Origin: Selaginella moellendorffii
Taxonomy: Eukaryota; Streptophyta; Lycopodiopsida; Selaginellales; Selaginellaceae
Length of the DNA: 64,000 nt
Reading direction: 5' to 3'
Assembly (NCBI RefSeq): GCF_000143415.4
Contig: NW_003314278.1
Coordinates: 1,751,543-1,815,542 of the forward strand
Part shown: piece by piece, positions 21,876 through 32,219 of the stretch
How positions within the stretch are numbered: position 1 is the first letter of the stretch
Layout of the letters: every line of letters starts with the position of its first letter
Notes under the pieces: generated by a model
Databases searched by the model: none
Told to the model about the DNA's origin: nothing
Seen by the model: the letters and a program-made list of their open reading frames with translations, nothing else
Translations under genes and position numbers: made by a program

Positions 21876-23888
21876 GTGGTGACAAGGAGCTCGGGCGCGA
21901 CAGCAGTGCTATCTCGGAAGCGCCGCAAGCTCCGTATCGCGGGAAAGTCAAATCTTTTGAAGGTGGATTGCTTGGAGCTCATCCAGACATGCCGGACCCT
22001 CTCTTTTGCTCGAGAGATCCATGCCGGGATTCGTCCCAACGACGTGTTTCTCAACAACAAGATGATCGATCTTTACGGCAGGTTTGGCAGCGTCCAGGAT
22101 GCGCAAAGAACTTTCGATGCCATGGTCTCTCCAAACGCCTTTTCCTGGTTTTTGATCCTCAACGTGTACGCGAAGAATGGATACCTCCGCGACGCCAAGC
22201 ATATCTTTGACGAGATGCCGCAAAGAGATTTGATCGCCTGGACTACCATGCTTGCAGCATATGCCAAAGAAGGTCATCTTGAGGCAGCAAAGCACATGTT
22301 TGGATCGATGCCTCAGAGGGATCTCGTGTCATGGAACACTATCATATCCGCGTTTGCACAAAACGGCGATATCCAACAAGCAAGATCTTCTTTCGAAAAC
22401 GCGCCGTTAAGAAACTTGATAACTTGGACGTCAATGTTAGCAGCATACGCCCAGAATGGGCACTTGGAGCACGCCGAGCATATCTTTTTCTCAATGCCAG
22501 AGAGAGATCTCGTGGCTTGGACAACAATGCTGGTAACTTACGGTAACAGTGGTCATGTAGAAGACGCTTTTAGAATATTTAGTCGTATGCCTGTGAGGAA
22601 CGTAGTTGCATGGGCTTCTATGCTCGCTGCATATACCCAAAACGGCCTCCTTGAGAGAGCTAGGAACTTGTTTGGCAAAATGCCCGAAAGAGATCTAGTA
22701 TCATGGACGTGTATGCTCGCTGCCTTTGCGCAAAATCGAGAAATAGAAAAGGCCGAAACTGTTTTTTGGGATATGCCCCAGAGGGATATGGTTTCCTGGA
22801 ATACTATGCTATTAGCTTATGCCCAAAACGGGCATATAGAAACAGCAAGACATATGTTTCACGAAATGCCTGCAAGAGATCTTGTCACCTGGAGCTCAAT
22901 GTTGGTGGCACTTGCCGAGAGTGGTAATTCAGGAGAAGCTAAAGCATTTTTTGATAAAATGCCGCAAAGAGACTTGGTGACTTGGAACTGTCTCCTTGCA
23001 ATGTATGTACAAGCCGGGAATTTTGACAAGGCCAAGCAAATGTTTGATGAGATGCCGCAGATAAACATGGTGACATCTACGTCGATGCTGGAAGCATACG
23101 CTCAAAAGGGCGATTTGGAAGGAGCGAAGTTTACATTTGACCAGATGCCTCAACAAGACGTGATCTCCCTTTCATGCATGCTAAATGCCTACTCTTTGCA
23201 TGGACACCTAGAGGAGGCCAAAGCTTTGTTTGATCAGATGCCACAGTTCACTCTCATCTCATGCAACATCATGCTGGCAGCGTACAACCAAGCTCAAAAC
23301 CTTGAAAGCTCCATCAAGATGTTCATGGAAATGCCGGAAAGAGACTTGGCAACCTGGAACTCGATGCTTGGAGCATACGCCCAGAATGGCCAAATCTACA
23401 AGTCTAGCCGTGTGTTTGAGACAATGCCTCACCACGGTGGCGTGTCTTGGAGCACAATGCTAGCAGCTTACTGCCACAATGGCCAGTCTATGAGAGTGTT
23501 TGAGGCTTTCGACTCAATGCAGCTCGTAAGCCCTCCGGATGAGACATGTTTCGTTTCGTACTTGGTTGCTTCCAGCCATGAGGGAAAGCTCTCCAGTGGA
23601 AGAGCCTGCTTTCTCTCAATTTCTCTGGATCACGGAATGGATTGCATCAAGCAGCATTACTGCTGCATGGTTGCGCTATTGGCGAGGACTGGTTACTTGG
23701 TGGAAGCCAAGAATTTGATCCTCAACATGCCGTTTAAGGCCGATGTTGTAGATTGGATGTGTTTGCTCGGGGCCTGCCGAAGCCACAATGATATCAAGCT
23801 TGGAATGCACGCAGCTGGATGCATTCTTAGCTCCAACTCAAGCAACACAGCAGGTTATGTTTTGCTCGCAAACATTCAAGGCACTTGA
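21876..23888 (+). CDS. Large PPR protein, intronless, about 15 S-type repeats; start unresolved
   Basis: An open frame of 670 codons encodes about 15 consecutive repeats of 31 residues (typical unit IFDEMPQRDLIAWTTMLAAY) and an E-type end (FVSYLVASSHEGKLSSGRACF, HYCCMVALLARTGYLVEAKNL, then VLLANIQG). The expected role is organelle RNA binding and editing-site recognition; no DYW domain follows. The frame opens at a GTG at 21876 after an in-frame stop, and the first ATG is at 22062, inside the first repeat. The normal 5' end may therefore have been lost at the rearrangement breakpoint just upstream, or lie in an unseen exon. The repeats themselves are undamaged. Confidence 0.8.
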   Translation: MVTRSSGATAVLSRKRRKLRIAGKSNLLKVDCLELIQTCRTLSFAREIHAGIRPNDVFLNNKMIDLYGRFGSVQDAQRTFDAMVSPNAFSWFLILNVYAKNGYLRDAKHIFDEMPQRDLIAWTTMLAAYAKEGHLEAAKHMFGSMPQRDLVSWNTIISAFAQNGDIQQARSSFENAPLRNLITWTSMLAAYAQNGHLEHAEHIFFSMPERDLVAWTTMLVTYGNSGHVEDAFRIFSRMPVRNVVAWASMLAAYTQNGLLERARNLFGKMPERDLVSWTCMLAAFAQNREIEKAETVFWDMPQRDMVSWNTMLLAYAQNGHIETARHMFHEMPARDLVTWSSMLVALAESGNSGEAKAFFDKMPQRDLVTWNCLLAMYVQAGNFDKAKQMFDEMPQINMVTSTSMLEAYAQKGDLEGAKFTFDQMPQQDVISLSCMLNAYSLHGHLEEAKALFDQMPQFTLISCNIMLAAYNQAQNLESSIKMFMEMPERDLATWNSMLGAYAQNGQIYKSSRVFETMPHHGGVSWSTMLAAYCHNGQSMRVFEAFDSMQLVSPPDETCFVSYLVASSHEGKLSSGRACFLSISLDHGMDCIKQHYCCMVALLARTGYLVEAKNLILNMPFKADVVDWMCLLGACRSHNDIKLGMHAAGCILSSNSSNTAGYVLLANIQGT

Positions 23889-24024
23889 GAGTAGCCCAGT
23901 TTTATCAATGTCGTTAAGACTTCTTAATCGAGTTCTTATAAAGCGCACAGGCCTTAAAAGGTTCCAGATATGAAACTTTCTCCTAATGTTTGCTGATTAT
24001 TCCTAGGCCTGCCCATCCATCATT

Positions 24025-24690
24025 TACAGTTACGAACACTACAATGGATTTTCTTCTCGTATGACGGCTGGGCAAGCTGAGTAAGAATTTCTTTGATTCT
24101 AAATTTCCTAGATTCTAATTATTTATCTTTAGTTAGAACTCCCAGGAGCTGTATCGGTTCAGCCTGGCAGTCAAGCAAAATTGCTGACAACAAGAATCTG
24201 GGATTTCATAAAAGAGTTCGGATTCACTGTTTGGTTCATTTTCTCCCACACTATGGGAAGACCAAATCATCGGAGTAATAGATGATGGCATCTGGCCTGA
24301 ATCCGAAAGGTTTAGGGACGATGGGTATCGGATGTTCCGACAAGAGTTTCAACACATCACACTGCATCGTATATTCATAAATGTTACTTCAGATTATTGG
24401 TGCAAAGTATATTTACCAGAGATCACCTGGTTTTCTCTCTGCTAGAGATAGCGTGGAACTCACGGACTTTAGTTGGAAATGCCAACTTTTTGGTTGGGAA
24501 TTTGCTTCTGGAGGTGCACTGACAAAGTTTGCTGGGCACGGGACTGCAATACCGCTGATATTGTGGTTGGGATTGATAGTGCGATTGATGATGGTGTTGA
24601 TATCACTTCAATGTCAATGGGGGTTGTTTACATACATGTTGTTGCAAGTAGGTCAAAATACATACCTACTTGAAACCCTATCGTGAAAAG
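24025..24690 (+). pseudogene. Subtilase pseudogene, N-terminal half
   Basis: Plus-strand pieces in order are: the I9 propeptide end (SYEHYNGFSSRMTAGQAE at 24028), LELPGAVSVQPGS and LLTTRIWDFI (about 24133), the catalytic Asp motif IIGVIDDGIWPESERF (about 24268), QIIGAKYIYQR (about 24393), and DIVVGIDSAIDDGVDITSMS (about 24555). The His motif is eroded, and frames change several times. The motif has Asp where subtilases have Thr (VIDTG). It parallels the fragments at 18.4-20.6 kb and is probably the 5' half of the relic whose 3' part lies at 37.2 kb. Confidence 0.7.
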
Positions 24691-25400
24691 GACTACTTTA
24701 GGGGATCGCTAAGGATGTTGTGACGAGTGTTGGAAGTCATGACCTGGATAATGTCCTGTGGTTGTAAAGAGCTCATATGGTGTCCTTGGGTGGAGGAAAC
24801 TTGTGGACCAAATTGAGCTGCTGCTAGAACAAAGCCATTGCAACCTCCACCTTTCCCATATAGAGAAATCACAAGCTTTTGTTGTCCATGAATACTGTCT
24901 AGTTGCTATGTACTGGTGGACAGTTTGCAAGAGGTGCTAGAGAGTTGTCAGCCAGAGTGTGAGTAGAAGTGACTGTCAGAGATGTTGCTTCTATGTTACT
25001 TGTTGCACTCACAAGGTCACATGATGAAGTATATGTGCCGTGGAGGAAATGAAAGGTAAGCACAATATTACAAATAGGTTGGTGGATAGAGGCTCTAAAA
25101 GATGTTGAAAGATTGCAAGCTATGTCTCCAATAATGTGATGGCTGGCAATTCTCATTCATGTGTGGGACTCGAGAATCCATCTAATGGCCCACAGTTGCA
25201 GCTCCAAGAGCATGTCTATGTCCTCCAAAAGCTTGATTGTGCAAGGTTGAGTAAGAATGACAGTTGGAGATTTTGAATCTAACTTTGTCTCAATTGGAAT
25301 CTCCATCAAGATGTGAAGCATGGTTGTGATGGTTGTGGTCCCAAGAGATGCCAATAAAAATGCTTTATTATATGGATTATCTATTGGTGCCTAGAGCAAT
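24691..25400. other. AT-rich intergenic or decayed element sequence
   Basis: No coding frame of convincing length and no recognised family. The sequence leads into the gypsy-like remnant and may be its eroded gag part. Confidence 0.4.
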
Positions 25401-26340
25401 TGTATCTACTTCAGATGCAAAGGGGTCAAAGAAAGTTCTTCGTGAAAAATTATAAATAGAGTTGTCATTATTGTGGCGAGTTTGGACACTACAAGGTTAA
25501 TATTCCACAGTTAAAAAACAAGTAGCAAGACAAAAAAAATGGCCAATCTTTTACTGACAGTAAGTCAAATATTAAAAAGTTGCAAACTTTGTAGTGGGGA
25601 TGATTATTCCAATTAGAGGAAGAGGTTTTTGATCATTGCTCGTCAACTCAATTATATGTGGAATAAGATGGAGCAAAAACACTTGTGAATCAGCTCTAAT
25701 GCTGGAGTGTATGTTCTGTGGCTGTCTAATGTGAATTTTATTGGATAGTAGGAGCAATAACAACTTTGTTTTGACAAAGTTTAATGAAGAGCATGGCATG
25801 GTAACACCCATATACAGTGGAAGGTGCAATTACTTCTGCTCAACATTTCAATACTTGTGTAGAGGGGTTGGAAGTGTTGGTTGACAAAACCATCTTTTTA
25901 GAAATTTTTTATCTCACGAATATCCATTATATGGATTTCATTCTTGGAATGCGATAGTTAGTGAAGGTGGATTTAGAGATAAAGTGAGCATGTCTCACTG
26001 AAGTACAATGGCGTTAAAGATATATGGTTTGAAGAGGGAGTTTAACTTTAAATTGTTATGCTCTTCATTACATTTTTTAAGCGAGTTTGTTGTAATGTTT
26101 TCCGATGTTTTTCTATTTGAACTTCCTCATGTTGCCTCCATAGAGCATGGGATTACATTGGAGCTGGGAACACAAGCAATTTATCAATATCCATTCTATT
26201 TGAGTTATGTAGAGGAATAAGAAGTTCAATAATAAGTCAAAGAATTACTTGAGTTTGGATTTATTCAGCCAATTAAGTTTTCATTTGGTACTCCAATCTT
26301 GCTTATGAAGAAGAAGGATAGTTCAATGTGGATGTGCATA
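25400..26340 (+). mobile_element. Ty3/gypsy LTR-retrotransposon remnant (gag-pol pieces)
   Basis: Decayed plus-strand pieces follow gypsy order. There is a zinc-knuckle-like CHYCGEFGHYK at about 25463, a protease-end motif MDFILGMR followed by a stop where MDWL is usual (about 25930), and a reverse-transcriptase entry segment: FSDVFLFELPHVASIEHGI (from 26098), ELGTQAIYQYPFYLSY, then LLEFGFIQPIKFSFGTPILL and MKKKDSSMWMCI (to 26340). The frame is broken by stops, and the catalytic FDD region, integrase and LTRs were not found. The element is long dead. Confidence 0.68.
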
Positions 26341-26440
26341 ATACTAATGATACCATTCATTCTAAATAAACATCCAAAGAAAGTACAAAACCCAAAGTGC
26401 ATTTGGATGTTTATCTAGAATGAATGGTATTATTAGTATC
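26340..26440. repeat. Near-perfect 39-bp inverted repeat with 23-bp loop
   Basis: The left arm 26340-26378 and right arm 26402-26440 are reverse complements with about three mismatches or wobbles and enclose a 23-base loop. The hairpin begins exactly at the end of the gypsy reverse-transcriptase remnant. It could be a small foldback element or a hairpin precursor of small RNA. Confidence 0.75.
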
Positions 26441-26749
26441 AGTTTTATTATTCTTAAGAAACATGGTTGCAATTCTTCTCCCTAGACACAGTCAAGCTAT
26501 TCTTTCCTATAAGAGTAAATAAGCAATTGGCTTCTAACATAGTATTACATTTATGCCCACCACAAAACAAATAACATGGGGTTTAGATTCTCTTTTATCC
26601 ACTTTATTTACACTATAAGAGCACAAGAAAATAGCGAAAGAGAAATATTTATATCATTTTGTGTTCTCCTATAAATAATTTGATTTGTGTGGACTTTTAG
26701 AATGCTAAAAAACACTCGAGAACGTGAAGGTGGTGATAAATTACTCATT

Positions 26750-28290
26750 GAACATATGCTCTCCAATCTGAATTTTTAACCACTTTAACTTTTGTATATA
26801 TTTTTTTATAATAAAATTCAAGGGAAGTCAAGTAGCATGATTGTTGGAATGAGGGTTTAGGCTTTCTCCATAGTTAAGGAATTTTAACCAGATAATAAAA
26901 TTTAGTTTTTTAAATTTCATATAGAAAAAGAGAAATTCTAATAGTTCCAAGACACAAAAGTTATATCACTCTCCTAAAGAAGGACAAATTATAGTTGATT
27001 TAATGAGTTTTGGTTATTCTTATATAATTTACTCTTTAATTTGTTGATTTATATACAAATAAAAGTTTCTCATTGTTACAAAATAGTATATATTTTTGTT
27101 ATTTATATTAGACTAAAATATAAAGATGTAAATATGTAAAATTTGATTGATATAGAGCTAGTTTACTTTTTCCTGTGGTTGTGTTTATCCCGTGGATAGA
27201 GCTGATGCTTGTATTATAGCTGAATAAAATAAATTTAATTAAGAAAAATCTAAATTTTTAGCCACTTTAACTTTTGCATTTATTTATTTTCATAATAAAA
27301 TTTAAGGGAAGTTAAGAGGTATGAATGATATAATGGCTTTTTCCATAGTTAATAAATTTTTACTATATCCTTTAGATAATAAAATTAAGTTTTTAAAATT
27401 TAAGAAAAAAGGATTGCTATCGACACTAGAAATTTCAGCAATTCCAATACAAAAAAGTTATATCATTCTCTTAAAGAATGACAAACTATGGATGATTTAA
27501 TGAATTTTAATTATTCTTACACATAATTAACACTTTAATCTATTGATTTATATAAAAAGACAAAGTTTGTCATGATTGTAAAATAGTATATATTTTTTTA
27601 TTTAGATTGGAATAAAATGTAAAAATGTAAAGATGTAAAATTGAACTAACACAAAGCTAATTTACTTTTTCTTGTGGTTATGGTTATCCTGTGGATAGAG
27701 CTAATACCTGTATTACAGTTGAATAAAGTAAATTTAATTAAAAAAAAGCTTAATAAACAAAACTTTAAATTTTTGGCCACTTTAACTTTTGTATCTATTT
27801 TTTTCATAATAAATTTCAAAAGAAGTCAAATAATATGACTGCTAAAATGAGGGTTTAAGCTTTTTCTATAGTTAAGGAATTTTTACTATAACCTTAATAA
27901 AGTTTAATTTTTAAAATTGCATAAACTAAGAGTTGTTATTAATATTAAAAATTTCAGTAGTTCCAAGACACAAAGTTATGACACTCTTCTAAAGAAAGAT
28001 AAGTTATAGCTAATTTAATGAGTTTTAGTTATTTTTACATATAATTGATTCTTTAATTTGTTGATTTATGTAAAAAGATAAAGTTTTCTATAGTTGCAAA
28101 ATAGTATATATTTTTGTTATTTAGATTGGAATAAAATATAAAGATGTAAAGATGTAAAATTAAACTTATTCAGAGTTAATTTATATTTTCCTATGGTTGT
28201 GGTTATCCCGTGGATAATGCATATATTACATTAATAAGGAAAATTTAATAAAGAAAAAGCTTACCTCAAAAAAATTTGTATTTTCTTATA
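26750..28290. repeat. Tandem array of about 505-bp AT-rich units (about three copies)
   Basis: Three diverged copies follow each other with matching landmarks. The block beginning AAAGTTATATCA/ GACACTC is at about 26960, 27458 and 27976. The TGTGGTTxTGxTTATCCxGTGGATA block is at about 27173, 27672 and 28192. The period is therefore about 500-515 bp. Copies differ by many substitutions and small indels, so the array is old. No coding potential is seen. A partial direct copy lies at 29960-30170 and a reverse-complement piece at 29330-29485. Confidence 0.75.
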
Positions 28291-28379
28291 AACTAAATGA
28301 TTCGAAATACCAAAAATTGGTGCCAACCAATTTTCAACTGATTCAATGAGATAAACCATGTAGTATCTCAGAAGATGGG

Positions 28380-28900
28380 CTCCCCACACAGATTTCCCGT
28401 CATGCTACTGCTGCTCGTTGACGATGTCTAGAGCTTGGAGCTCGAGTGCCAGCTATAAATGGTGTGCTCTCCAACTTGTGTGGACAGCATGTGAACGCTG
28501 AACCGCTCTTGGTTGCCTCTCATCTCCAACTTGATCTGACCATACGTATTAGCCAGCTCGGGAGAGTTGTTGCTGCGGTTGCAAAAGGTGAGAACCGGGA
28601 GCTCAAGTTGGAATCTGGTGCCGGGTTGCAAATGGCCACTTGCAACCGCCATCGGTTGTCCGCCCAGTGCAAGCCCTCGGACAAGACAGCATCTCTGTGA
28701 AAGCCACACACCATGCCAGAGCACGAGGCCATGGGAATGAAGTGCCACGGCAACAACCTGTTTACCACAATGCCTACCAGCTGCTCGTCTGGGTACCAGG
28801 CCAGCACCGGTGGCCATGACAATTCCCCAAACTGTGTCATGAGTAAGAGCACGCACTCCTTCCCCTAGCTGAGATGTCCAGCTCTGGGAGATGATCGACC
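28380..28900. other. GC-richer island in AT-rich DNA, unidentified frame
   Basis: Base composition rises sharply here compared with both flanks. The longest frame is on the minus strand, 28856-28428, 142 codons, with a second minus frame of 110 codons overlapping it. I recognise no domain in either. It may be a captured gene fragment. No function is proposed. Confidence 0.35.
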
Positions 28901-29329
28901 AAACTTGCCTTGGTAGTGCAAGTAGTGCTCCAATTTTTTCCTCGTCAAGTCCAACATGAGGTCATAGGATTTAGACAATATATAAGGGTTTATATGAGTC
29001 GCAGAAAAGGTTAAACTATAAACATGTTTATACTTCATAAACCTCTTTAGAACGCTTATAAGATATTTATTCTATAAGCTTCTCTTTCATAAACATCTTA
29101 TCAGCTATTTGATAAGACCAAACTCATTAATACGAATGCAATATCATCAACTTTGAAGTAGAATGGTTATAGCTACTTGGGGGATCCTAGCTCTAGAAAA
29201 TTTAAAATTCCAAAATAAAGTAGTATTAAATTTTAATAAAAAATGTAACTAACAACAATAAAAGTATATACTACATAACTCTCCTATTTTTCTTATTTTT
29301 TCTGATAGTCAGACAATTTAATTCTAAAT

Positions 29330-30175
29330 AAAAAATATATATACTATTTTGCAACCATGGAAAAATTTGTCTTTTTATATAAATCAACAGATTAAAGAAT
29401 AAATTATATGTAAGAATAACCAAAACTCATTAAATCAGTCATAGTTTGTCCTTCTTTAAAAGAGTGATATAGCTTTTATATTTTGGACCCGCGCCAAGGA
29501 GCTCTTGGATGCTCTATAAACACACGCTGGTGACATGAGGTTCGCACATTCTCCGCGAGAATCACCAGATCTCTGCTATGAGCAAATGGGAGGCCAAATC
29601 CCTCTTGGGCATCTCGCGATGGCTTTCCCCCGGCATCCGTCTGGATCACTGTGTCCCACGATGCGAAGTTCCATTGTCCATCGTCTTGGTCCGCAGCGCT
29701 AGATCAAAGAAGTTGTAACATCCACAACTCTTTTCTAAATTAAACTGACTATAAATTCTTTCCTAATACCCTTGTGTTCCTATTCCAACCTCTCTTCTAC
29801 CTTATCTGCAAATCCATCTAATCCTTGAGACTTTTGTTGGTTTACGGCGCTACACCAAAGAAGTTGTAACATCCACAACTCTTTTTTAGATTAAACTGAC
29901 TGCAAAATGGGTTATTTTATTTTTTTAATAATTTAATTTAAATTTTTTTCACAAATGATTTTAAAATTGGACTGACATAAAGTAATTTACTTTTTCTTGT
30001 GGTTGTGGTTATCCTGTAGATGAAGTTGATGCCTGTATTACAACTGAATAAAGCAAATCTAATAAACAAAAAACTTAATTTAAAGTAATTTGTATTTTGT
30101 TATAAATTGAAAGATTGGTGTCAGCCAATTTTAAATTGATTCGATAAAATAAACCACATGATATGCATTGTTGCT
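29330..30175. repeat. Dispersed copies of AT-rich repeat plus a 45-bp direct repeat
   Basis: Bases 29330-29485 match the 26960-27110 part of the tandem unit in reverse complement. Bases 29960-30170 match its right-hand part in direct orientation. Between them, a block of about 45 bp beginning AAGAAGTTGTAACATCCACA occurs twice (about 29706 and 29864), 158 bp apart. This looks like nested rearrangement of one repeat family. No gene is seen. Confidence 0.6.
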
Positions 30176-30650
30176 CTCCCCTATTTTGTCATCCATAATC
30201 CATATAATTAACCAAACCATTAATTTATAAAAGAAATAAACATCCGGGAAAACAAATAATAGTTACACTTCCCAAAAGTGGATGTTTTAAAACTGCAGTA
30301 CATGCAAAAAAGAATCTTATTCCACTTAAAAATCTGTAGTTGAAGCAACTCATGATTTCATTCTACCAAGACAAATGTTATTTTAGTTTAGTCTAATATC
30401 AACAATAGCAATTGCTAAAAGAATAATTAGAATTTTATAAATTGACACTTGAAGGTACAGAAACTACATAATTTCTGAACTTACACAACTTAAAATAAAA
30501 TTAAATTAAATTAAATTTTAATTTAGTCCAATTTAGTAAAAAAAACTTTATTTACCAAACCAAAGTTCTGTAAATTTAGAAACCATATAACCATCCCTGT
30601 AAGTGTAAATTCATAGAAGTCCAATTGTTCTCTCAACGAACACTACTGTC

Positions 30651-30790
30651 AATATGCACCTTTTCTTCTAGTTTTTCCATCAATCTCTTCAGCATGCATG
30701 CTGTCAGCCGGCTACCGTCAATATGCACCTTTTCTTCTAGTTTTTCCATCAATCTCTTCGGCATGCATGCTGTCCAGCTGACTCCATTGT
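30651..30790. repeat. 69-bp tandem duplication
   Basis: Two nearly identical copies start at 30651 and 30720 (AATATGCACCTTTTCTTCTA and onward) and end in GCATGCATGCTGTC. Downstream, 30860-31060, the short motif GAAGCCGATCAAACC and variants recur several times. No gene is seen in 30175-31140. Confidence 0.7.
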
Positions 30791-31149
30791 GGAGTCTAGC
30801 TCTTTCAGAAAGAGCTCTTTCCGAAATCAGCTTTATAATCATAGCAGTAGTAGCATCAAACCCTGGAAGGAAGCCAATCAAAGCCCAGAAGGAAGCCGAT
30901 CAAACCCTGGAAGGAAGCCGATCGCAGCCGTGCGAGCCGATCGCGAGTCACATCAAACCCTAGCAAAGAAAGGCAGCAAGAAGCCGATGAGTATAGCCGT
31001 ATCAAACTGACGAGCAGGAAAGCCGATGAGAGTATAGCCGACGAGCAGGAGAAGCAAGCCGCAAAGCCCCGCGCGGGAACAGCAACTGGGGCAGCGCGGC
31101 ACAAACAAAGAACCCTACTCTAGCAATCGATACTGCGCAGCATAGTTAG

Positions 31150-31817
31150 AATTAAGTTTAGAACTGATATTTATCATAATTGGTTTGCTTAAGCAGCAAC
31201 AGTGATAGAATTTGCTGCATCGCGCTGAGACCTGCGAGAAACTGGGTCTCCAAGCGAGAATCCGCCGCGGCGGTGAAGCTGACAAACTCCAGGCACTCAT
31301 ATAAACGAAGTACCTTGAAAGCTGCTGCAAGAAGGCTCCAACGAAAACCATCCAATGCATGGGATCCAGTCCACCGCCGAAGAGGAACGCCTTTAACCAC
31401 TGGAGGTGTCTAACAGACCAAAGATCTCCAACTTTTCATCTTCGTTCGCGTTGAGCACATAGAACACGGCTCCAGCAGGGATGGTATAATCCTTCTTAAC
31501 AGTCGACTTCCCACGAATCGATCCAATCAGAGCATCACCTGTTCAGTTGTGACATCACGATCAACGAATCTAAGAGAAAACAATTCTTAAGTACCTTTCT
31601 GGAAAGGCTTGCGTCTATGTGGTAGCAGCAGCGCTATGGTGATGAAGCCAAGAGCTACATCACGCTCCTTAAGTGACAGGTTCGTGAGACCCCATCAAAG
31701 CTTGGATTTCACCAGCATCAAGTCCTCCTCATACTCAACTTCGCTGGTCGATCCAGATGATCCCGATGACGCGGCTACAAGGGCCGCAAGTGCCACCACT
31801 AGCAAGAGCTTAATCAT
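31150..31817 (-). pseudogene. Vicilin-like (cupin) seed-storage protein pseudogene, N-terminal part
   Basis: The ATG at 31817 opens a signal peptide (MIKLLLVVALAALVAASS) followed by an acidic EVEYEEDLMLVKSKL. An in-frame TGA then interrupts, and the frame continues LKERDVALGFITIALLLPH. After an intron of about 50 bp, a cupin segment follows: GDALIGSIRGKSTVKKDYTI, PAGAVFYVLNANEDEKLEIF, then a stop. Weaker similarity extends to about 31150. The order and the PAGAVFYVLN motif fit 7S globulin-type cupins. The stop and missing second cupin mark a pseudogene. Confidence 0.55.
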
Positions 31818-32219
31818 CCTGCAAGAGACGGAAACAAAATCTCGAACGGAAAGCGACTTTCCCGTTCTCCGTGACCATTATAAACAAGGATTTTTGTCAG
31901 TTTCGGCATGAGTCTCGGTGGCAGCTTCCCGTTTCCTTGAGGTGCACAAGAGCTTGTTTGCATCTTTCGAGATGGACTGACAGTTTGCTTGCTTAGATCC
32001 ACTTCGTCGTACTATAGAAGTTAGAAGGTACTTACTTGCTCTAGTACCACGTTTGTTGCTGATTGAACTTGCTTGGAAAATAGCTCCATATCAGAGATTC
32101 TGGAGTGGGATGATGGCATTCCAAATACAGGTGTTGGTTCCATTCGGCCCAAATTTCATGAATACGATTAAACTTTGCTCTGAGTTTTTTCTTATAGCAA
32201 AACAGGTGTCACGCATGCA

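Noticed and set aside
26750-28290. Possible CRISPR-like or centromeric satellite array
   Set aside because: Units are about 505 bp, diverged and only about three in number, without short regular repeats and spacers.
31609-31911. Plus-strand frame of 100 codons
   Set aside because: Antisense to the vicilin-like relic. The minus strand carries the signal peptide and cupin motifs.
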